Assembly (NCBI GenBank): GCA_902596745.1
Contig: CACJUZ010000001.1
Span: 1 to 64,000 of the forward strand
From: an uncultured Pelagibacteraceae bacterium
GTDB lineage: Bacteria; Pseudomonadota; Alphaproteobacteria; Pelagibacterales; Pelagibacteraceae
Direction of reading: 5' to 3'
DNA length: 64,000 nucleotides
Below the pieces are notes generated by a model that did not search any database, was not told where the DNA came from, and worked only from the letters and a program-made list of their open reading frames with translations. The position numbers were made by a program, and so were the translations under genes. Positions 37,014 through 44,997 of this stretch are shown here, piece after piece. Numbering within the stretch: position 1 is the first letter of the stretch; every line of letters begins with the position of its first letter.

Positions 37014-37113
37014 AATTTGAAATTACTTAACAGAATATAGTTATAGAATAACCTCTAATAAAATGATATCAGCTATGCATTTACAGCATCAGTACAATTA
37101 TTAATTGCATAAT
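37014..37113. promoter_or_regulatory. Divergent intergenic region between glnA and the DMT exporter gene
   Basis: A 100-bp AT-rich spacer that must carry the glnA promoter. A partial dyad TGCATTTACAGCA lies near 37076-37088. It is too short and imperfect to call an NtrC site. No glutamine-type or other riboswitch was recognised. Confidence 0.3.
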
Positions 37114-37992
37114 ATGAGAGAAGCCAACACATTTGATTTGTCTTTATTGATTTTGCTAGCAGTAATTTGGGGTTCTGCTTTCTTTAATATAAAGATTGCT
37201 ACTTATTCTTATGACCCTTTTACCTTAGCTTTAGTAAGAGTGGTTTTTGCAAGCATACCTTTATTAATTTTATGTAAATTAATGAAAATTAAAATTGAAG
37301 CTTTTGGTAAGTTTTGGAGACTATATGCTTTGATAGGTTTATGTAATATTGCAATACCTTTTGTTTTAATTGCTATTGGGACTGCAAAAATTAATAGTTA
37401 TCTAGCAGCAATTTTAATGAGCACAACACCGTTGAGTGGGTCTATTTTAGCTCATTTCTTTTTAAAGGACGAAAAATTGTCAATACCTAAGTCTTTAGGA
37501 GTTATTATTGGATTTAGTGGAATAGTATTATTATTTTTTGACAAAGTAATAATTAATAGCGAAAACTATATTTATGCTTTAATTACGATTGTAGGTTCAA
37601 CTTTCTACTGTATAGGTGGATTGCTTACATTAAAATTAAAGGATAAGAAAAATGAGAACGTTACAACTTCAACAACACTATGGTCCGTAATTTTTTTACT
37701 CCCATTCTCTTTTATCTTTGAAGCACCATGGAGTTCAAATCCATCAATAGCCTCTACACTATCTTTATTGTACTTAGGAGTAGTTGCTACCGGATTAGCT
37801 TGGCTTATTAGATTTAGAATTTTGACAGTAAACGGCTTGGTTTTTCAAACACAAGTAGCATATTTAATTCCTATTTTTGGAATAATTTTTGGATATTTTA
37901 TAATGGATGAAATAATTACATGGAGAGTTTTAATATCATTGGTTATAATTCTTACAGGGATTTTTATATTTAAAAAAAATAACAAAGGATAA
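37114..37992 (+). CDS. EamA/DMT-superfamily transporter
   Basis: A 292-residue inner-membrane protein with about ten hydrophobic helices in two EamA repeats: the first opens LLILAVIWGSAFFNIKIA and the second begins near residue 150 with YALITIVGSTFYCIGGLL. Such proteins export amino acids or other small metabolites, but the substrate cannot be read from sequence. I start at ATG 37114 (MREANTF); an in-frame TTG at 37105 adds three residues. The 3' end is eight bases from the transferase gene that follows, so they are probably co-transcribed. Confidence 0.85.
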   Translation: MREANTFDLSLLILLAVIWGSAFFNIKIATYSYDPFTLALVRVVFASIPLLILCKLMKIKIEAFGKFWRLYALIGLCNIAIPFVLIAIGTAKINSYLAAILMSTTPLSGSILAHFFLKDEKLSIPKSLGVIIGFSGIVLLFFDKVIINSENYIYALITIVGSTFYCIGGLLTLKLKDKKNENVTTSTTLWSVIFLLPFSFIFEAPWSSNPSIASTLSLLYLGVVATGLAWLIRFRILTVNGLVFQTQVAYLIPIFGIIFGYFIMDEIITWRVLISLVIILTGIFIFKKNNKG

Positions 37993-37999
37993 AATATTG

Positions 38000-39073
38000 A
38001 TGCAGGGCGAGTCACTAGAATTTAGCTTATTATCTATTTTTTCGTTTCTTAGTTTTTTTACCTTTTTTGTGATTCAAAAATTATCTAATAAATTACTTGG
38101 AGGATCACTTTTTGATAACGATTTTGAAAAACCTCAAGCTTTTCATCGAAATGAAACCCCACGAAGCGGGGGTTTAGCAAGTATTATATCTTTCTTTATA
38201 TTCGTTTTATTAAATAATCTTTTATTTTCAACTTTATACTTGGATTATTTGGTACTTGGTTTAGGCCTTTTCCTTATAGGTTTTCTGGATGATATTAAAA
38301 TTAGATTTAGTCCAAAAGCAAGACTTATATTAATGACTTTTTTCCTTTTAATATTTGTAAAAATTTTTTCAATCCAAATAAATCAAATAGATTTAATTTT
38401 TTTAAATAAATTACTTTCATTAAATATAATATATATCTTTTTTATAGTTTTATGTTTTCTTTTCATAATAAACGGCTCTAATTTAATTGACGGCTTTAAT
38501 GGTCTGTTAGCTTTCCAATTAATTATAATTAATTCATTACTATTGTATATTAATATAGAAAATGAGTTTCAATCTCTTTCTATATTAATTACAGCTCAGA
38601 TAATAATTTTATTGATATTTTTATTATTTAATTTTCCCTCTGCAAAAATTTTTATGGGTGATGGAGGAGCCTATCTTTTTGGAACTTTTACAGCATTAAA
38701 TGTAATTGAAACAAATAACCTTAATCCTAATATTTCATCTTTTTTTTATTGCATTATATTATTTTATTTATTTTTTGAGGTTTTCTTCTCATTTTTTAGA
38801 AAATTGATTCAAAAAAAATCACCTATCAAACCAGATAGTAGACATTTGCATATGTTGTCCTATAAAATTTTAATTATTAAAAATCCAGGTAAAGACTGTA
38901 ACTATTTAAATACTATATTTATAAATTCTATATATTGCGCACTTGTTTTACCAAGTATATTGGTTAAAGAAAGTGGAACGCTATGTAAGTACTGGTTTTT
39001 TTGCTTAATAATTATTTATTTATTTACTTATTTCAGACTTAATAGTTTTGTAAAAAAAAAAATTGATATATAA
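38000..39073 (+). CDS. Undecaprenyl-phosphate sugar-1-phosphate transferase (WecA/MraY-like, GT4)
   Basis: A polytopic membrane enzyme, 357 residues and about ten helices, that links a sugar-1-phosphate to a polyprenyl phosphate. All superfamily motifs are seen: FHRNETPRSGGLA near the N-terminus, the Asp-Asp loop GFLDDIKIRFSPKARL, INGSNLIDGFNGLLA, the Asp loop KIFMGDGGAYLFG, and the His loop IKPDSRHLHML. Lack of MraY-specific context (no mur genes nearby) and the HLHM loop favour WecA/TagO-type O-antigen or glycan initiation. The start is ATG 38000 rather than the TTG three bases before. tRNA-Leu follows in 16 bp. Confidence 0.82.
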   Translation: MQGESLEFSLLSIFSFLSFFTFFVIQKLSNKLLGGSLFDNDFEKPQAFHRNETPRSGGLASIISFFIFVLLNNLLFSTLYLDYLVLGLGLFLIGFLDDIKIRFSPKARLILMTFFLLIFVKIFSIQINQIDLIFLNKLLSLNIIYIFFIVLCFLFIINGSNLIDGFNGLLAFQLIIINSLLLYINIENEFQSLSILITAQIIILLIFLLFNFPSAKIFMGDGGAYLFGTFTALNVIETNNLNPNISSFFYCIILFYLFFEVFFSFFRKLIQKKSPIKPDSRHLHMLSYKILIIKNPGKDCNYLNTIFINSIYCALVLPSILVKESGTLCKYWFFCLIIIYLFTYFRLNSFVKKKIDI

Positions 39074-39089
39074 ACACTTAAACTAATGT

Positions 39090-39174
39090 GGGCAAGTGGC
39101 GGAATTGGTATACGCGCTAGTCTTAGGAACTAGTGCCGCAAGGCTTAAGAGTTCGAGTCTCTTCTTGCCCACCA
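39090..39174 (+). tRNA. tRNA-Leu (anticodon TAG)
   Basis: The 85-nt sequence folds with acceptor stem GGGCAAG/CTTGCCC and an encoded ACCA end. The D-arm has GCGGAATTGGTATACGC. The anticodon stem CTAGT/ACTAG carries loop CTTAGGA, giving anticodon TAG, and a class II variable arm follows (TGCCGCAAGGC). The T-arm contains GTTCGAGTC. It reads CUA, and CUG by wobble. It lies in the 108-bp gap between the WecA-like gene and tig. Confidence 0.95.
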
Positions 39175-39181
39175 AAAAATT

Positions 39182-40540
39182 ATGAAGGTACAAGTACAGT
39201 CAAAAAAGGGTTTAAAAACAACTTTGTCAATAATTGTTGATAAAGAAGAGATTAAAAAAAAACTAGACATAAGACTTATTGAATTACAAAATGAAATAGA
39301 TCTTAAAGGTTTCCGTAAAGGAAAAGTACCACCATTAGTCATAAAAAATCAATTTGGCAAAGCAATATATGGAGAAGTAATAGATAAAGTTTTAAAAGAA
39401 AGCACTGCAAAAGCAATTCAAGACAAAAAACTTAAGATTGCTAGCCAACCTAAAATTGATCTTAAAACTTTTGGAGAAGGTAAAGACTTAAATTTTGAAT
39501 TACAATTAGATTTATTGCCAGAAATAAAATTACAATCGCTTGAAAAATTTAAGGCTACGGATTATTCAATAAAAGTAAGTAAAGATGTATTAGATGAAAG
39601 ATTAAACAATTTAAAAAATGAATATAAATCTTTTGAAGATAAAAAAAATAGTTCTAAGTCTGAATTGGGTGATCAGGTAGTATTTAATTATCACGCTACC
39701 GTTGATGACAAAGAATTTGAAGGTGGCAAAGGTGAGGGTGTTGCAATAGAGCTTGGAAAAGATTTATTCTTACAAGGTTTTGATAAACAATTAGTCGGTG
39801 TACAAAAAAACGATAATAAAAAAATTACCTCTATTTTACCCCAAAACCATCCTAAAAAAGAACTCGCAAATAAAAAAGCAATTTTTCAGTGTAAAATTAT
39901 AAACGTAAAAAGTCCTAAAAAAAATAATCTTGACGATGAATTTGCAAAAAAAATAGGAGCTAAAGATTTGACAGATTTGAAAGAAAAAGTAAAAAATCAA
40001 ATTACAAACCAATATAATATCGCTTTAAAATCAATTATAAAAAATGAAATATTAGATCAATTAGAAAAAACTCATATATTTGACGTACCACAAAACTTGA
40101 TTGAAAATGAAATTAAATCCATTCCAAATAATCCAAACACAAATAATGAAAACAAGAGTTCTAAAGCGGCTGAAAAAAGAATTAGAAAGGGTTTAATTTT
40201 AAATGAGTATGGTGAAAGAAACAATATAAAGATTACAGAAGATGAAATAAAAAATGAAATTCAAAAACAAGTAAAAAGCATGCCTGGCCAAGAAAAGTTT
40301 GTTTTTGAATATTATCAAAAAAATCCTTCAGCTACTCAGCATTTACAAAGCACACTATACGAAGAAAAAATTATAAATTTTATTAAATCTAAAATAAAGT
40401 TACAAAAAAAAGAATTGACGATCAATGAAGCTGAAAAAATGATTACAAGTTTGAATGAAAATAATAAACCAAAAGCAAGTTCAGACGTAAAAAAGAAAGA
40501 AACTAAACTAAAAAAACCAAAAAAAATTAGCAAAAAGTAA
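39182..40540 (+). CDS. tig: Trigger factor
   Basis: A ribosome-bound chaperone for nascent chains. The N-terminal ribosome-binding domain contains the signature GFRKGKVPPLVIKNQFG (residues 40-56). A FKBP-type peptidyl-prolyl isomerase domain spans about 150-240 (GDQVVFNYHATVDDKEFEGG). The helical C-terminal domain follows. The last 25 residues are strongly Lys-rich (KKKETKLKKPKKISKK), longer than usual but common in this lineage's basic tails. It is the first gene of tig-clpP-clpX-lon, seven bases after tRNA-Leu. Confidence 0.95.
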   Translation: MKVQVQSKKGLKTTLSIIVDKEEIKKKLDIRLIELQNEIDLKGFRKGKVPPLVIKNQFGKAIYGEVIDKVLKESTAKAIQDKKLKIASQPKIDLKTFGEGKDLNFELQLDLLPEIKLQSLEKFKATDYSIKVSKDVLDERLNNLKNEYKSFEDKKNSSKSELGDQVVFNYHATVDDKEFEGGKGEGVAIELGKDLFLQGFDKQLVGVQKNDNKKITSILPQNHPKKELANKKAIFQCKIINVKSPKKNNLDDEFAKKIGAKDLTDLKEKVKNQITNQYNIALKSIIKNEILDQLEKTHIFDVPQNLIENEIKSIPNNPNTNNENKSSKAAEKRIRKGLILNEYGERNNIKITEDEIKNEIQKQVKSMPGQEKFVFEYYQKNPSATQHLQSTLYEEKIINFIKSKIKLQKKELTINEAEKMITSLNENNKPKASSDVKKKETKLKKPKKISKK

Positions 40541-40564
40541 CTAATAGTTGTATAAAACAAAATT

Positions 40565-41176
40565 ATGAGTCGCGATATCGAAGAAAAAATGAACAATTTA
40601 ATTCCAATGGTTGTTGAACAATCAAGCAAGGGTGAAAGAGCCTATGATATATATTCTCGACTTTTAAAAGAGAGAATAGTTTTTTTAGTTGGACCAGTAA
40701 ATGACAATGTTGCTTCATTAGTAACTGCACAATTACTATTTTTAGAGTCTGAAAATCCAAATAAAGAAATAAGTTTTTATATAAATAGCCCCGGAGGACT
40801 TGTTACATCTGGCCTAGGTATTTATGACACTATGCAATATATAAATTCACCTGTTTCAACTTTATGTATAGGTCAAGCTTCTTCTATGGGATCTTTTTTA
40901 TTATCAGCAGGAGCAAAAGGAAAAAGATATTCACTTCCAAATTCTCGAATAATGGTTCATCAACCTTCTGCAGGATTTCAAGGTCAAGCTACAGATATAC
41001 AAATTCATGCTAAAGAGATACAATCACTTAAAAACAGACTTAATACAATTTATTCTAAGCATACTGGAAAGTCTGTAGAAGAAATTTCTAAGGCCTTGGA
41101 AAGAGATAATTTTATGACACCAGAAGAAGCAAAAAAATTTGGATTGATTGACTCTGTTGTGGAAAAAAGAAAATAA
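40565..41176 (+). CDS. clpP: ATP-dependent Clp protease proteolytic subunit
   Basis: ClpP forms the two-ring serine protease chamber used by ClpX. The catalytic Ser is in [14 protein letters not shown] (near residue 106), the His in [14 protein letters not shown], and the Asp follows in the third position of the triad around residue 180. [20 protein letters not shown] is the family stretch. The 203 residues include the short N-terminal propeptide. The start is 24 bp after tig and the gene precedes clpX by 79 bp. Confidence 0.97.
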   Translation: MSRDIEEKMNNLIPMVVEQSSKGERAYDIYSRLLKERIVFLVGPVNDNVASLVTAQLLFLESENPNKEISFYINSPGGLVTSGLGIYDTMQYINSPVSTLCIGQASSMGSFLLSAGAKGKRYSLPNSRIMVHQPSAGFQGQATDIQIHAKEIQSLKNRLNTIYSKHTGKSVEEISKALERDNFMTPEEAKKFGLIDSVVEKRK

Positions 41177-41202
41177 CACACAATATATAGCTCAAATTTC
41201 AA

Positions 41203-41240
41203 CTTGGACTTGATAAGGATTAGTTTCAACTTTATTATCA
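41203..41240 (+). promoter_or_regulatory. Candidate heat-shock (sigma32-type) promoter of clpX
   Basis: CTTGATA at 41209-41215 resembles the sigma32 -35 element CTTGAAA. Seventeen bases after its CTTG comes CTTTATTAT (41230-41238), a plausible -10. The ATG of clpX is at 41256. The spacing and the gene's usual heat-shock control fit, but matches in AT-rich DNA are cheap and the -10 agrees only in part. Confidence 0.3.
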
Positions 41241-41255
41241 ATTTATTGATTCGTT

Positions 41256-42509
41256 ATGAGTGATAAAAATAATAAAAATATATTGTATTGTTCTTTTTGC
41301 GGCAAAAGTCAGCATGAAGTAAGAAAACTAATTGCAGGTCCTACTGTTTTTATCTGTGATGAGTGTGTTGAACTTTGTATGGATATCATTAAAGAGGAAA
41401 ATAAAAGTTCTCTTATTAAGCACCAAGATGGTGTTCCAACACCAAAAGAAATTTGTAGTGTCCTTGATGATTACGTAATTGGACAAAAAAAAGCAAAAGA
41501 AGTTTTATCAGTTGCAGTGCACAATCACTACAAAAGACTTAATCATGAAGTAAAAAATAATAAAGACGTGGAATTGTCAAAGTCTAACATTTTATTAGTT
41601 GGCCCTACGGGTTGTGGTAAAACTTTGTTAGCTCAGACATTAGCAAAAATACTTGATGTGCCTTTTACAATGGCCGATGCTACAACACTTACTGAAGCTG
41701 GTTATGTAGGTGAAGATGTAGAAAATATTATACTTAAACTATTACAGGCAGCAGATTACAATGTCGAAAAAGCTCAACGTGGAATAGTGTATATTGATGA
41801 AGTAGACAAAATTAGTAGAAAATCTGAAAACCCATCAATAACAAGAGATGTTTCAGGTGAAGGTGTTCAACAAGCATTACTTAAAATTATGGAAGGAACA
41901 ATTGCTAGTGTTCCCCCACAAGGTGGACGAAAACATCCTCAACAAGAATTTTTACAAGTAGATACAACGAATATTTTATTTATTTGTGGAGGGGCATTTG
42001 CAGGCTTAGATAAAATAATTGATAGTAGAGGCAAAGGAAGCTCAATAGGATTTGGTGCTAAGGTAAAAAGTTATAAAGAATTACCATTATCTGAATTAAT
42101 GAAATCTCTTGAGCCAGAAGATTTAATTAAATACGGGTTAATTCCTGAGTTCATTGGAAGAATGCCAATAATCGCTACTTTAGATGAGCTAAATGAATCG
42201 TCTTTAATAAAAATACTTAAAGAACCTAAAAATTCTTTAATTAAACAATATAAAAGATTATTTGAATTTGAAAATGTAGAACTTGAATTTCAAGAGGACG
42301 CAGTTCTCGAAATAGCAAAAAAAGCTATAAAGAAAAAAACTGGTGCTAGAGGACTAAGATCTATATTAGAGAACATATTGTTGAAAACTATGTTTGAATT
42401 ACCAGATAAAGAGGATGTTTTGAAAGTGACTATTGATAAATCATCAGCAAAAGGTGATAGTGACCCAATTATCACTTATGGAAAAAAACAATCAACATCA
42501 GTAGCATAA
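41256..42509 (+). CDS. clpX: ATP-dependent Clp protease ATP-binding subunit ClpX
   Basis: ClpX unfolds tagged proteins and feeds them to ClpP. The N-terminal zinc finger has [13 protein letters not shown] and ICDECVELC. The AAA+ domain has Walker [13 protein letters not shown] (near residue 117) and Walker [11 protein letters not shown]. The sensor and C-terminal regions include the ClpP-contacting IGF loop (SIGFGAKV). The 417 residues are normal. It is separated from clpP and lon by short spacers with possible promoters of their own. Confidence 0.97.
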   Translation: MSDKNNKNILYCSFCGKSQHEVRKLIAGPTVFICDECVELCMDIIKEENKSSLIKHQDGVPTPKEICSVLDDYVIGQKKAKEVLSVAVHNHYKRLNHEVKNNKDVELSKSNILLVGPTGCGKTLLAQTLAKILDVPFTMADATTLTEAGYVGEDVENIILKLLQAADYNVEKAQRGIVYIDEVDKISRKSENPSITRDVSGEGVQQALLKIMEGTIASVPPQGGRKHPQQEFLQVDTTNILFICGGAFAGLDKIIDSRGKGSSIGFGAKVKSYKELPLSELMKSLEPEDLIKYGLIPEFIGRMPIIATLDELNESSLIKILKEPKNSLIKQYKRLFEFENVELEFQEDAVLEIAKKAIKKKTGARGLRSILENILLKTMFELPDKEDVLKVTIDKSSAKGDSDPIITYGKKQSTSVA

Positions 42510-42521
42510 GTTAATTTGTTC

Positions 42522-42552
42522 CTTGAAATTTTCTATAAAATTATCATATAAA
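42522..42552 (+). promoter_or_regulatory. Candidate heat-shock (sigma32-type) promoter of lon
   Basis: A perfect CTTGAAA (42522-42528) is followed after 13 bases by TATCATAT (42542-42549), which agrees in part with the sigma32 -10 CCCCATnT, including its CAT. The lon ATG is at 42558, so transcription would start very close to, or at, the start codon. This gives a very short or absent leader and weakens the call. Confidence 0.3.
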
Positions 42553-42557
42553 GATAT

Positions 42558-44942
42558 ATGGACGTTACATATACAAAACCTCTTTTACCTCTAAGAGACA
42601 TAGTCATCTTCCCATCAATTGTGGTACCTTTGTTTGTAGGTAGGGAGAAATCAATCAAAGCTTTACAAGAAGCTATGAAAACAGATAAATCAATTATTCT
42701 TGTAGCTCAAAAAAACTCAGAAACTGATGATCCGACAGAAAAAGATTTATTTTCTTTCGGATGTTTAAGTAAAGTACTACAACTTTTGAAATTACCCGAT
42801 GGCACAGTAAAGGTTTTAGTAGAGGGACAAAAAAGAGTAAAAATTAATAAAATAAAAAATGAGTCTAGTTTTTTAAAATGTGACGTAGAGATTGCTGAAG
42901 ACATTAATATTTCAACAGATTTAGATGTTTATGCCCAAGGACTAGTAAAAAGATTCGAAAAATTAATTGTTTTAAATAAAAAAGATTTTAATGAAAATTT
43001 AAATATAATTAAAAATTCAAAAGATGCAAAAATAATAGCTGATAATATAGCAGCAAATTTAAATATAAAAATTTTCCAAAAACAAGAAATTCTTGAAATG
43101 AGAGATTTAAGAAAAAGATTAGAAAAAATTTATGAAATAGTAAACAAAGAAACAAGCGTAATATCTGTTGAAAAGAAAATCCGTGGAAGAGTTAAAAATC
43201 AGATGGAGAAAACTCAAAGAGAATATTATTTGAATGAGCAACTTAAAGCTATTCAAAAAGAACTTGGAGAAATAGATGAAGGCAAAGATGAAATTGCTAA
43301 TTTATCCAAAGCAATTACTAAAGCTAAAATGCCGAAGGCTGCTCAAGAAAAATGCTTTTCAGAATTGAAAAAACTTAAGTCGATGAGTCCTATGTCTGCG
43401 GAGGCAACAGTCGTAAGAAACTATCTTGATTGGATGACTGATCTACCTTGGTCAGAAAAAACAAAAATAAATACTGACTTGAATTCAGCACAAAAAATTC
43501 TTGATGAGGATCATTACGGCTTAGAAAAAGTTAAAGAGAGAATAATTGAATTTTTGGCTGTTCAAAAAAGAATTCAAAAAATGAAAGGACCAATTCTATG
43601 TCTGGTTGGCCCTCCTGGAGTTGGTAAAACTTCCTTAGGAAAATCAATTGCAAAAGCAACAAATAGAAAATTCATAAGAATTTCATTAGGAGGAATAAGA
43701 GATGAAGCAGAAATAAGAGGTCATAGAAGAACCTATATAGGTTCTTTGCCCGGTAAAATAATTCAGATGATGAAAAAAGCTGGAAGTAGAAATCCTTTGT
43801 TCTTATTAGATGAAATTGATAAAGTTGGAAATGATTACAGAGGAGATCCCTCTTCAGCTTTATTGGAAGCATTAGATCCTGAACAAAACAAAGAATTTAA
43901 CGATCATTATTTAGAAGTTGATTATGATCTCTCAGATGTGATGTTTGTGACTACGGCAAATACTCTTAATATTCTTCCTCCACTTTTAGATAGAATGGAA
44001 GTAATTAGGATTTCAGGTTATACGGAGGATGAGAAGGTAAACATATCTCAAAAATATTTAATTCCAAAACAAAGTACAAATAATGGTCTTAAAAAAGATG
44101 AATGGGAACTAAGTGAAGATATAAATAGAAAAATAATAAGAAACTACACTAGGGAGTCTGGAGTAAGAAACTTAGAAAGAGAGATAGCTAAAATTGCTAG
44201 GAAATTAGTTAAAAAAATAGATGCTAAAGAAAAAGTAAATACATCGTTAAATGAGAAAGACTTAAATAATTTTCTAGGTGTTCAAAAATTTAAATATGGT
44301 GAGATAGAGGAAGAAAATAGAATTGGAGTCGTAACAGGATTAGCTTGGACAGAGGTTGGAGGTGAAATTTTAAAAATTGAATCAGCAGTAATGCCAGGTA
44401 AAGGGAAAATGCAAATTACTGGTAAACTTGGTGAAGTAATGCAAGAGTCAGTTAAAGCAGCGAAGTCTTATATTAGATCTAAAAGTCTAGAATTTGGAAT
44501 TATACCTCCTGTATTTGATAAAAAAGATTTCCATATACATGTTCCTGAGGGAGCAACACCGAAGGACGGACCATCTGCAGGAATAGCTATGGTCACATCT
44601 ATTGTTTCAGCAATAACTGAAATTCCAGTTGATAAAAAAGTTGCAATGACAGGCGAAGTTACACTTAGAGGATTAGTTTTACCAATAGGTGGACTTAAAG
44701 AAAAACTTTTAGCAGCACACAGGGCTGGGATCAAAAAGGTTTTGATACCTATAGAGAATAAAAAAGACCTAACTGAGGTACCTGACTCAATTAAAAAAAA
44801 TATGGATATAATAGCTGTTAAAAATGTTGATGAGGTTTTAAAAATTGCTTTAACAAAAAATCTTAAAAGGGTAGATTGGGTAGAAGTAGAGCAATTACCA
44901 AAAAATAAAACCAAAGAAGAGTCAAAAGCACCAATTAATTAA
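42558..44942 (+). CDS. lon: ATP-dependent protease Lon
   Basis: Lon degrades misfolded and regulatory proteins. The N-terminal substrate-binding domain (1-200) starts LPLLPLRDIVIFPSIVVPLF-like (KPLLPLRDIVIFPS). The AAA+ domain has Walker A GPPGVGKTSLG (near 352) and Walker B PLFLLDEIDKVG. The protease domain has the catalytic Ser in PKDGPSAGIAMVTSI (near 675) and the Lys in GLKEKLLAAHRAG. Its 794 residues are typical. The hupB gene that commonly follows lon is absent; a sugar-modifying fusion gene follows instead. Confidence 0.97.
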   Translation: MDVTYTKPLLPLRDIVIFPSIVVPLFVGREKSIKALQEAMKTDKSIILVAQKNSETDDPTEKDLFSFGCLSKVLQLLKLPDGTVKVLVEGQKRVKINKIKNESSFLKCDVEIAEDINISTDLDVYAQGLVKRFEKLIVLNKKDFNENLNIIKNSKDAKIIADNIAANLNIKIFQKQEILEMRDLRKRLEKIYEIVNKETSVISVEKKIRGRVKNQMEKTQREYYLNEQLKAIQKELGEIDEGKDEIANLSKAITKAKMPKAAQEKCFSELKKLKSMSPMSAEATVVRNYLDWMTDLPWSEKTKINTDLNSAQKILDEDHYGLEKVKERIIEFLAVQKRIQKMKGPILCLVGPPGVGKTSLGKSIAKATNRKFIRISLGGIRDEAEIRGHRRTYIGSLPGKIIQMMKKAGSRNPLFLLDEIDKVGNDYRGDPSSALLEALDPEQNKEFNDHYLEVDYDLSDVMFVTTANTLNILPPLLDRMEVIRISGYTEDEKVNISQKYLIPKQSTNNGLKKDEWELSEDINRKIIRNYTRESGVRNLEREIAKIARKLVKKIDAKEKVNTSLNEKDLNNFLGVQKFKYGEIEEENRIGVVTGLAWTEVGGEILKIESAVMPGKGKMQITGKLGEVMQESVKAAKSYIRSKSLEFGIIPPVFDKKDFHIHVPEGATPKDGPSAGIAMVTSIVSAITEIPVDKKVAMTGEVTLRGLVLPIGGLKEKLLAAHRAGIKKVLIPIENKKDLTEVPDSIKKNMDIIAVKNVDEVLKIALTKNLKRVDWVEVEQLPKNKTKEESKAPIN

Positions 44943-44997
44943 GCATTTATATTAAGATTATTGTTTATAAATAATATTTAGAGTAGATTTAGTTTTC

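Noticed and set aside
37070-37092. TGCATTTACAGCA dyad as an NtrC site for glnA
   Set aside because: Arms are only three to four bases and the spacing does not match the NtrC consensus; chance in AT-rich DNA is likely.
44468-44914. 148-codon minus-strand ORF
   Set aside because: Antisense to the conserved protease domain of lon. Its length comes from codon bias of the real gene.
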